Below are positions 34,601 through 44,300 of a stretch of 64,000 nt of DNA, in pieces; positions within the stretch are counted from its first letter, which is position 1, and every line of letters begins with the position of its first letter. A program made the translations under genes and the position numbers. Below the pieces are notes generated by a model, which did no database searches, was not told the origin of the DNA, and worked only from the letters and a program-made list of their open reading frames with translations. Origin of the DNA: a virus; IMG/VR virus record IMGVR_UViG_3300047560_002518, positions 16,263-80,262 of that record; one strand, written 5' to 3'.

Positions 34601-35377
34601 GTTTACAGTAGTGGCAGTTGTATTAAGTAAATCAAAACTAGTAGATGCAGTAGTTACTGAAATTGCTATATTTGGACTTGTTGTAGTTAGTGTATTAGCA
34701 ACAGTTGTGGTACCAGTGCTTGCACCAATACTAACCAAAGTACCTGCACCTGCAAAGTTTACAGTAGTGGCAGTTGTATTAAGTAAGTTAAAACTGGTAG
34801 ATCCAGTAGTTATTGAAGTTGCTATATTTGGACTTGTTGTAGTTAGTGTATTAGCAACAGTTGTGGTACCAGTGCTTGCACCAATACTAACCAAAGTACC
34901 TGCACCTGCAAAGTTTACAGTAGTGGCAGTTGTATTAAGTAAATCAAAACTAGTAGATGCAGTAGTTATTGAAGTTGAAATACTTGGGCTAATACTGAAT
35001 ACAGCTTTTGCACCAGTAGAATAACCAGTTTCGTCTGTTAAGTTACCAGCTAAATCTGCAGAACTGCTTGATGATAATGCAGTTAAATTATCGGATCTAT
35101 AAACACCATTTGTAACAGTTGCGGCATTTCCGCCAATATTTAAATTAGCAACAGCAGTAGTTGATAAAACAGTGAACGGTGCTGTGCCGGTTGCAACAGT
35201 TGAAACAAATTGTGTTCCTGTAACTGTGCTACTTGAATATATTTTTTTACTAACACCGATACCACCAGTAACTATTAAAGCTCCAGTAGAAGACGATGTT
35301 GAGTCGGTTGATAACTTCAAACTTACAAGTTCGTTAACTGTTAAACCGTTTTGTACAATAAAATCGACTGCTGCCAT
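31682..35377 (-). CDS. Long tail fibre protein with several repeat types
   Basis: 1231 residues, low complexity in Thr, Ser, Gly and Asn. It contains three 52-residue repeats near the N-terminus, YadA/head-type repeats (NTAxGxxxL, NNTAVGHYAL) in the middle, and two copies of a module beginning AVANGGTGVTTSTGS. The C-terminus (YSFALTDSGKHVFHSS, then TIPANSSVAFPIGT) resembles C-termini of marine phage fibre proteins. It is 13 bases downstream of the giant fibre gene and 17 bases upstream of the adhesin start. Likely a trimeric shaft. Confidence 0.82.
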   Translation of the reverse strand: MAAVDFIVQNGLTVNELVSLKLSTDSTSSSTGALIVTGGIGVSKKIYSSSTVTGTQFVSTVATGTAPFTVLSTTAVANLNIGGNAATVTNGVYRSDNLTALSSSSSADLAGNLTDETGYSTGAKAVFSISPSISTSITTASTSFDLLNTTATTVNFAGAGTLVSIGASTGTTTVANTLTTTSPNIATSITTGSTSFNLLNTTATTVNFAGAGTLVSIGASTGTTTVANTLTTTSPNIAISVTTASTSFDLLNTTATTVNFAGAGTVVNIGASTGATTIKNTVTLNKGISNSYVFSGYTNLQDLVDIGIVSTYRQNSTQYYTGVIRDASDSVWKIFSGVPTAPASNVVDFTSATYDSLKIGGLIATSVNKVTITEPTTSATLTLAQGSTLATSGANSITLTSTGATTVTLPTTGTLVNTDVTTLSSLVSVGTITTGTWSSTITTTTDASLHTLTVGLGANSVATNTAFGYQSLSSIAAVSSGARNTASGYQTLKAATTGSDNVAFGHQSLLANTTGSNNISIGSSALSANLIGSSSIAIGYYALKTSTSSNNTAVGHYALHDVLNGAGNVAVGWYAGYANGSNSVTSGNNNTFIGYNTTSAAPADSNTIVIGANAIGAGPNTTVIGTASTTSATIYGSLTSGAINKVTITAPATGSTLTIADGKTLLVSNSITLTSNDATGAAAVSFGLGGTVTYTTNKLSVFAATSSSELAGVISDETGTGSLVFSNSPTLVTPAIGTPTSGTLTSCTGLPLTTGVTGTLAVANGGTGVTTSTGSGNNVLSTSPTLTTPVLGAATATSINKIAFTAVATGSTITIVDGKTLGINNTLTFSGTDSATISLGGGGTVTYTTNKLSVFAATTSSELAGVISDETGSGLLVFNTSPTLVTPALGTPTSGTLTSCTGLPLTTGVTGTLAVANGGTGVTTSTGSTNNVLSTSPTFTTSVVTDSTVFSVFNTTATTINAFGAATTISIGSSSGTTTINGNLTVSGTTTTISSTTIQVNDKNIELGVVTTPSDATANGGGITLKGATDKTLTWSSTSGRWVSNVGFEALSIQNTPIGSTTASTGTFTKVNNLVITDPGASGTTTLTIANGSSLITAGANSITLTSTATTNATLPAGTFTVGYLEVPQNAQVGSYSFALTDSGKHVFHSSATTGHTYTIPANSSVAFPIGTAITIVNDVTSAALSITTTDNLFWAGTSDTTKTRTLGASGLATLLKIGSTSWVISGSGIS
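32580..33310 (-). repeat. Duplicated NGGTG module in the fibre gene
   Basis: Two long near-identical stretches encode LSTSPTLTTPVLGAATATSI and the LAVANGGTGVTTSTG module with the following SxELAGVISDETG segment. A related copy opens the giant fibre gene at about 44530-44890. Confidence 0.7.
33500..33990 (-). repeat. YadA-like head repeat region
   Basis: Encodes a row of about 14-16-residue units such as NTASGYQTLKAATTGS, DNVAFGHQSLLANTTGS and NNISIGSSALSANLIGS, with regularly spaced Asn and Gly-x-x-Ala/Ser-Leu. These form left-handed beta-rolls in trimeric adhesins. Confidence 0.75.
34550..35020 (-). repeat. Three tandem 156-bp coding repeats
   Basis: Three copies spaced 156 bases (52 codons) apart, encoding STSFDLLNTTATTVNFAGAG and the following GTTTVANTLTTTSPNIA. 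Copies two and three are almost identical in DNA, which suggests recent duplication or gene conversion. Confidence 0.85.
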
Positions 35378-35390
35378 TCTAAATTTCCTT

Positions 35391-38300
35391 TTATATAATT
35401 GTTAAACTACTTATTACGCGAACTGAAATTGTATCAGTAGCTGCTGCAGCTTGGGCAAGAATTCTTACATTTCCGCTATTAATATCACAGGTAAATGTTG
35501 CTAACATAGCACCACCTGATACTGTTGATATATCACCATATTCTACCATATATGCATTTGTTCCATTATGCAATACAAGTATTTCTGCAACTTGATATGT
35601 ATTCAAATTTGATCCAGAACTTGCTGTACAATTAGCTTGTACTATGAACTTAGCACTTCTATATGTTGTCGCTGAAAATGATTTAATAGTAGTAGGAGTA
35701 GTTGTAATTCCAGTTACAACTGTACCTTGTACTTCCAGATCAGTTTTAATTACTACTGAATTTACAAAAGTAGCAAGGCCATTCCCGTCAATTGTTAATC
35801 TTGTAGTAGCACTTTGTGTAATATCACCTGATGTTCCAGGAGCTCCTGTTTTAATTATAAAGTTACCAGTGGTACCTGTTCCTGTTGCTAAACCTGGAGT
35901 AATTGTAAAATCACTTGCGGAAATATTAGTTCCAACTGCATTTTCACCTTTAAGGGTTGCAGCAACTGGTGTTGCACTTGCTTCGCTACTACCTAATGTA
36001 ACCGTTTTATTTCTTAATAATAATGTATTGATTTTTTCAATAGTTCCAACACGCGGTGACGATGACAATGTAATTATTGTTGCTATTTTAACAGTAAATG
36101 ACGATGATGAACTACCTGCACTTGTCACAGGCCATGTTCCGTCTAAGTTAGCAATGCCTGATGAAGCTATTGTTACTTGATCACCTGCTTTAATACCTAA
36201 ACTTGTATTGGTATGTGCAAAAACAACGGTTGTTAATGAAGTAAGATCAGTTGAAATTGCGTTGCTAAGATACACCGATGTTGCATCAATACCTGTTACA
36301 AGTGTATTTGATGGTATACCTGCTGCAGATTGAACTAATTGTCCAATTACAATTCCAGTTGTACCTGAAAATGTTAATTTTGTACTTGAGCTTGTGGCTG
36401 CTGTGAATAGAGCAAATCCAGTTCCGCCTGTATATACAGTACCAACACCTGCGACCGTGCTTAATGTAGTACCAGTATTTGCATACGTAAATGTTGTTGT
36501 ATTAACTACCGTTACTACTGATAAATTTAATCCATTAAATGTTGTATTGTTACATACAATCGTAACAGTATCACCAGAAGTTAATCCATGTGCAGTTGAA
36601 GTAACAATAGTTGCAATATTGCTGCCATTTCTTGCAACAGTTGAAATTACTAATGCTGATGATATAACTGCACTAATTGAAGTTGTAGCACTACCTGATG
36701 TGGTATAATTCTTAACGATTGTAGTAAATGATCTAGTATTTGAACTTGCACCAATTACTACACTGCTTGCAGATCCACCTACATTTATTGATAATGCATT
36801 AGTGTTGAATACATTTGCAGTACCTGTGGAAACAGTTTGTATTTCTCCAGAATTAGTTTTAACTATAGTTGCTAATGTTAATGAATCTGCCCAGTATGGC
36901 AATGAACCATTACTGCTTAAAATTGTATTTGCTGGGCCAATTGCTAATTTACTAAGTGAAGATGCATTATTAGCATAGAGTAAATCGCCTGCTGTATAAC
37001 CAGTTAAACCAGTACCACCTTTATCTACTGGTATTGAACCAGTAAAGTTAGCTGGATCTAAGAAGTATGATGAATCATAAGTATCAAGTGTACCTGCATC
37101 AACAACACCGGCTTTAATAAACACACGCCCAGCGGTATTTCCAGTACCAACATCAAATTGCAAGACGTTAAATTGTGCTACACCCATAGTTGAATAATCA
37201 CTATTATCAGTTGGGAAAGTTGCTTTTGCAATATCCATTGTAACTGCACCGTAGTACGGTGATACACCAGTTCCGCCAAGTGTTATTATAGATGTGTTAG
37301 ATTTTAAACTGGCAACAGCAGTTGCCCAAGATGAATCACCTCGTAAATATGTACTTGAATTTGCAGTTCCAGAACTTGCTAATCGACTAGTTGAAATTGT
37401 TCCAGAAACGATGTTACTTGCATCAACACCTGATGTAGTTAAAAGTCCCCAGTTTGATAAATTTTTACCACTAGTATTTGAGAACCCAATTATTTGTACT
37501 TGATCATGAATTAACCAATAAGTGTTTGAACCGGTTGAACTAAAATCAACTGCTGCAATAGTAGAACCTGATACACTTACTAACGAATCTGCTCTATAAA
37601 AATGTAAAGTAAATGAATTAGTAGTAACTGATCCAATAAAGAATGTTTGTCTATCAGTTATTTGTATAATAGATCCAGATAACAAATAAGACGGTAACGT
37701 TGATCCTGTAATCGTTACAGCATCACCTGTTGCTAATCCATGACTTGCAACATATATTCTGTTGTTAGTGGTATTAACTGTACTAATTGTTAAAGTGTGG
37801 CTACCTGTTGAACTTGTACCTAATGTTACATACGTAGCACCATTGTATTCAGTTGATAATCTAAATGTATTAGCCGATAGCACTATAATATAATACGGTG
37901 TAACAATAGATAAATTACCAATTGCAGGATTTACACCTGGGCTATATATAACTGGGTCACCATTTGATAATCCATGTGAGTTAATTGTGATTATATTATT
38001 AACATAATCAACTGCTGATGCAGCATTAAATGTTTTTGTTATAGTAGTACTAACAGTTATTGGTAACCAAGAACTATTGTTATCAGTAACAAAATCTGGT
38101 GAATTTGAAGATCCAGTAAACTGCCCACCTGTCATATTATTGATATACAGTCTAGTTTCAACTGTTGATACTGTTATACTAAATCCAGAACCAACCGGTA
38201 ATGATGCTGATAATGTATTGCCAATTCCGTAACCTGTACCTGCATATACTAAATCAACTGCGGTAACTGCTCCACCTGTTACTGTAATATTTGCTAATGC

Positions 38301-41300
38301 GCCAGACCCTGCACCGCCTGTAAGTGCAACACGAGAGTAAGATCCATTAGTGTATAATGATCCACCTGATATTGTTAGATTGTTTACAACAACTACCATT
38401 CCTCTGCGCACTTCATATACTTCGCCTTGTGCTTGAGAACTTGCTGCAGTGATTACAGAATTTACAGTTCCAGTTTCAGATACTGGGGTAATAAATGTTA
38501 ATGCTGCCGTGCTTGTTGATGTCACTGACGATGTTGTTGGAAAAGTAACAGTAAAGGTACGTGGACTTGCAGACATGTTAACTGCAGAAATAATAGATCC
38601 AAGAGGTAACCCGCCACCAAACACATAATCATTTACATTTATAGTTCCGGATAATGCAGCACTTGCTACTGTTCCAGTTGTAGTTGATGCATTTGATGCT
38701 GCATTGATAGTTGCTGTAGCAGTAGTAGTTGCTGATGCAGTAGTTGCAGTATCAGTATTTGGATAACTAAACTTCGTTGTTGTTAAAACAGTAACATACG
38801 GTGAAGTGTTATACGATGTCAACGTGGTTGCAGTAACCTTAACTTGATTATTTGTAACTAAATTATGAGCTGCAGTTGTGATCACATAAGCAATATTGTT
38901 ATATCGTATTACTGAGCTGATAGTTGCATTTGTATAGGTGTACGTACCGTTGTATGGAATTACTAAGTATTGATTAGTTGATGAATCTCTTAATACGTTT
39001 GTATCATTTGCTTCAACTGCGGCGCTAACTGCAGAACAATAAACTGAAGTATTTGTTGTGCTTGGTGTTGCATCTCCGCCAATTGTTAGTATATGTGCGC
39101 TGTTAGTATCAAATGATACGCTAAAAGTTTCATATTGACTTGCAATTACTACAGTTGTACTGTTCGTAACATCACCTTTAATGTAACCAGTTGCTCCACT
39201 TGTATCTTGTGTAACTAATGCAAAATCTAAAGCAGTAATTGGTAGGCTTAACGTAATAGTAACTGTTTGGAATTTTTCAGTACAAGTGTCGCCTGCTATA
39301 AAACTAACAGACGGAACATCTTCGTATGCAGTTAACCGTGAATGATAACCTAATCTAATAAGTGCAGTTGGTGCTCGTTGTGCCGGAATCAAATCATTAT
39401 TAATTTGTCCAGCCGAGTTAAGTTGAACAACTGCACCTGGTACTGCGTTTGTGCTAACTGATTTATCAATAAATGATCCTAATCGAGTTTTAAGATAAGT
39501 CCACATAGCAAGCTGTGTGCTTAATTTATTATTAGCTGGTCCACTGATTTCGTTTTCACCTAATCCAATATCGCTGCTAATTGCATCAATTGAAATATCA
39601 CTTAATGCTAATTTTAATACATTTAACTGGCTAACTGTAACTGTATTTTTAAATACGATATTACCTGTTCTGTTGTAAGCAGTAATAAAGTTACCAACTT
39701 GGAAGTCACCTAATTCGTTAGTTCCTGATGAGTAAACTCGTCCTGCGTTCTCTTCAAATTGTTGGAAAGCAGGGTAACCTTGTCCACCGTTAACTGGTAA
39801 TGCATTATAGTCAATACCAGAACCTGCATATTCCCATGTATGACCTGATGAGTTAACAATACTTGGTCTATGGAAATAAACTTTCTTACCTGGTAATGAG
39901 TTAATATTGTTTAATGATCCATCTAACAATGATGGCATTACTGTAAATGTTGCACCATATAAGTCACTTCTTAATGTTACAGAAGTAACACTAATTGCTG
40001 GACTAAACACATCTGAACCAGCTTTAGTTATAGTTGATCCAGCTGCAAATAATTTTCTAATTGGATTGTTATAAATGGTAACAACATTGATTGCAACTAC
40101 TAATGTATTTTCTCCATCAAAGCTATAAACGTTTGCACTATTTGGTTGTCCAGTTGTTACACCTTCAAGTTTTTGTCCAGGAACAAATGTATAGGTATTG
40201 TTATTAAGAACAATAGTTTGGAATACATGATGTGTTTCTATTACATCATCAACAAATAATTCGTAGTCGTTTTTAACGATTGAATGTAAACCGGTACTAG
40301 TGCGTGTAACATTAAGTAATAATGATAAACTATTATCATGTGCCAATTTAAATTGTGTAGTGTTCAAAAATACTACATAGTATTGGCTACCTGTAAACAT
40401 ACCACCAAGCGGTACTTGATTATTTGTATTGTAAACAACCGCATCACCATTTACAAATCCATGTGGACTGCTTGTTGTGAAGATATCATTTACTATATCA
40501 ATTTCAGTTGCAGCATTAAATGTCACTTCTAAGTAACTTGGTGATCTTGTTTTATAATTTGAAGTAAGATCAAGTGGTCCAAATTGTGTAGAAATATAAT
40601 CAGTTACAAATGTTTTGATTGCATCTTTATTAGTTTGTAAAATTGTACTTTGAACTACTAAATTCGTATCTTCAACCCAACCTACACCTGGTTCAAATAC
40701 TGATGGTTCAGTCCCAGTGCTAACCATTATGCGTAACTCTTCAAGTCTTGCAACAACAAATGCAGTTGCATCTACTGACCCTGGATTACCACTAATGTAT
40801 TGCCCATTACCAGCTCCGTATCTTAGTGCAACATAGTTAGATATTTCAGTTTGACTTGCACCTTTATTAGAAACTAAGTTGCTGTTTTGAGTAGTTAAGT
40901 TTGAACTAACCCATGATGTACTTGGAGAAATAACAGTTGGTTCAACACCTGTACTAACCATTACACGCAATTCTTCTAAACGAGCAACTGCAAACGTAAC
41001 TGCATCTGATGAAGCAGCAGTTCCACTAATTACTTGTGTTGCACTACCAGTAACTGAAGTTATATAAGTTGTAACTGCAGTTTGACTTGTTGATTTATTT
41101 GTAACTAGTGTACTATTTTGAGTAGTTAAGTTTGAACTAACCCAAGTAGTGCTAGGCGAAATAACACTTGGTTCAGTTCCGGCACTAACCATTACACGTA
41201 ATTCTTCTAAACGAGCTACTGTAAAAGTAACTGCATCAGTAGAACCTGCATTTCCGCTTACTACTTGAGTTGTTACATTTCCAGTTGATTTAGTCCAAGA

Positions 41301-44300
41301 TGTATTATTAGTTAGAATGCTTCCAATGATTGCTTTTAGTCTTACATAAACTGCAGTCAATGCAGTTTGTTGATCACCTACTTCAACTAGTGTGCCTGTT
41401 TGTTGATTTTTATATAATCTAGCACATACTGCAGTTTCTAAGTTGCCACCATATACTAAATCATAACGTATGGCATCAACAATATAACCTATATCACGAG
41501 TACATAATGATTTTTGAGTTTGTGTAAACCCAGACCAAAGTGTGTTATAATTTGTGTTTAAGTACGCAGTTACTTCGTCTTGAATAAATGCTTTATTTGC
41601 ATAAAGTAATCGGGCTGCATCTGAAAAACCAGTTAAAATGTTAGATGGTTCAGGCAAAACTACCGCAGGAACTACACTTAAACCATTGTTGATTATATTG
41701 ATAATTGTGTTTAAACTGTTAGTAACTGATGTTGCAGCAGGTGCATATCCGCTAACTTGTGTAGCTAAGTAATCTCTCAAATAAGTAAATGCATCAACTG
41801 TGATTGCTTTTTCAGTACTTAATAAGTTAGCTGATTGAGCAGTATAATAGCTCATACCAGCTTTAATAGATCTAAAGTTAGATCCAAACATCATATCATA
41901 TCGCAACGCATCGATAACAAATCCAACATCTCGCTGACATAAAGATGAGTCATAAACAAATGCACTTGTTGTCCAAGATGTATTATTGGTTAAAATATTG
42001 CCAATAATTGCTTTTAATCTTGCGTATACCGCAGTAACAGCAGTTAGTTGGAGTGCAGGTTCAACTAATACACCAGTTTTTTGATTTTTATATAATCTAG
42101 CACATACTGAAGTTTCTAAGTTACCGCCGTAAATTAAGTCATAACGTATGGCATCAACAATATAACCCATATCGCGCTTACATAATAATTTTTGAGCAGG
42201 TGTTAAACCTAACCAAGTTGACGTGTAGTTAGCCAGTAAATACCCACTTACTTCGTCTTGTATAAATGCCTTGTTAGCATTGATTATACGAGCTGCGTTT
42301 GAGAAACTTGCAACGATGTTAGATGGTTCAGGTAATGTAATAGTAGGAACAGCACTTAAACCAGTATTGATAATACTAATAATAGTGTTCATATTATCAG
42401 TTACTGATGTTGCTGCAGCTGAGTAACCACTAACTTGTGCAGCAATATAATCTCTTAAGTGTGTAAATGCATCAATTGACGCAGCTTTTTCATCACCGAC
42501 TACTGCAGATGCTTGGGCAGTATAATAGCTCATACCTGCTTTAATAGATCTAAAGTTAGATCCAAACATCATATCATAACGAACTGCATCAATAATAAAA
42601 CCAACATCTCGTTGACACAGTGTTGGATCATATGCAACTGATGATTTAGTCCAAGATGTATTATTAGTTAGAATATTTCCAATAATTGCTTTTAATCTTG
42701 CGTATACCGCAGTTACTGCCGCTTGTTCTGATGAATCTTCAACTAACACTCCAGTTAACTGATTTTTATATAACCGTGCTGCTACCGCAGTTTCTAAGTT
42801 GCCACCGTATATTAAGTCATACCGTATTGCATCAACAACATAGCCCATATCACGTTTACATAATGTGCGTTGATTATCAGTTAAACTAGTCCATAATGAT
42901 TGGTAATTTGCATATAAGTAAGCAGTTACTTCGTCTTGAATGAACGATTTATTAGCATAAAGTAGTCGAGCTGCATCTGAAAAACCTGATAATAACGTAG
43001 GTGGTTCTGGAAGTACAGCAGTAGGAACAGCACTTAACCCATTAGTAATAATATTGATAATGGTATTCATGTTATTGACTACAGAAGTACCAGCAAGTGG
43101 GTCACCATTTACTGCGTTTGCTATATAATCTCTTAAGAATACATACGCTGCAATGGTTGCATCTTTTTCAGATCCAATTACATTTGATGATTGTGCAGTG
43201 TAGTAACTCATACCTGCTTTAATAGATCTAAAGTTAGATCCAAACATCATATCATATCGAATTGCATCAATAATAAAACCAACATCTCGTTGGCAGATAT
43301 CAACATCATAAGTAAAGTTAGCTGTATTGCTGTATACTCGAATAATATATTGTTGTACAGGACCATCTGGTCTAGTAAAACCAATAACGGTTAACGTTTG
43401 GTTAACTCCTGAGTAACCAACTTCAGTAACAATACCTCTATCAAATGTAAATGAAGTAGGTGAAAACCCTGACGATCTAAGAGCATATATACCAAAGTTA
43501 GTAGCAGAATTAGTAATAGACGCATAACCGCCGCTTTGTGTATACACACCATTTAATGCAAACAGTTGGAAACATGATACTAATTGAACGTAAGCTTCGT
43601 TAACAACACGCCATGCAGTACCACCAAATAAGATCATTGTAAACGCTGCAGCAACCATTGACTTACATTGTACTGGAACAGCACCGGTTGGATTAACTTC
43701 AACCTCTAATAAGCTAACTGGAACGTTAGGGTTAGCAATCTTTCCACCATCAATGTATGCTCCGTTACCACCTAAGAAGCTAAGAGCTGTACAGTTTTGA
43801 ATATACGGTGATAATGTCATTAATGGTTTAGTTGTAGGTAAGTTAATATACCCACTACGATCGGTGTTTGTATCAAAAACATCGTCAAATGCAACAGCAT
43901 AGTCCCATGTGTATGATGCAATCCCATTTGCATCAACACCATCTCTAAATGTAAATTCAGAAAAGTAACAACCATTTCTAACTCTAAATAAGTCTTTATT
44001 TGCGTTTAATGGTCGGAAGATACATGAACGCAATGCTGCACCAATAACACTTACGTTATCTGGTATAATAATTGGGTTATCTTCAATATATTCACCAGCA
44101 GCTACGTTGACTACTACTCTTGTACCGTTTGGTGCTTTTACTGAGTTGTAAACAAGTCCTGATGCAATTTGCAAACCTCGTTTAAGTGTTCTTACTGGAG
44201 AAGTAATACCGTCATTAGTATCACTACCTTTAGTGGCTGAAACGTAAATGCAGTTACCTCCAAAGGTATCAGAGTCAGTAAATGCTAAATTTCCATTACC

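Noticed and set aside
34020-35405. Val/Ala-rich plus-strand ORFs opposite the fibre genes
   Set aside because: Antisense shadows produced by repeated Thr/Ser/Asn codons.
41261-43295. Regular repeats considered as a CRISPR or non-coding array
   Set aside because: Repeat length is an exact multiple of three, the frame is open throughout, and there are no unique spacers.
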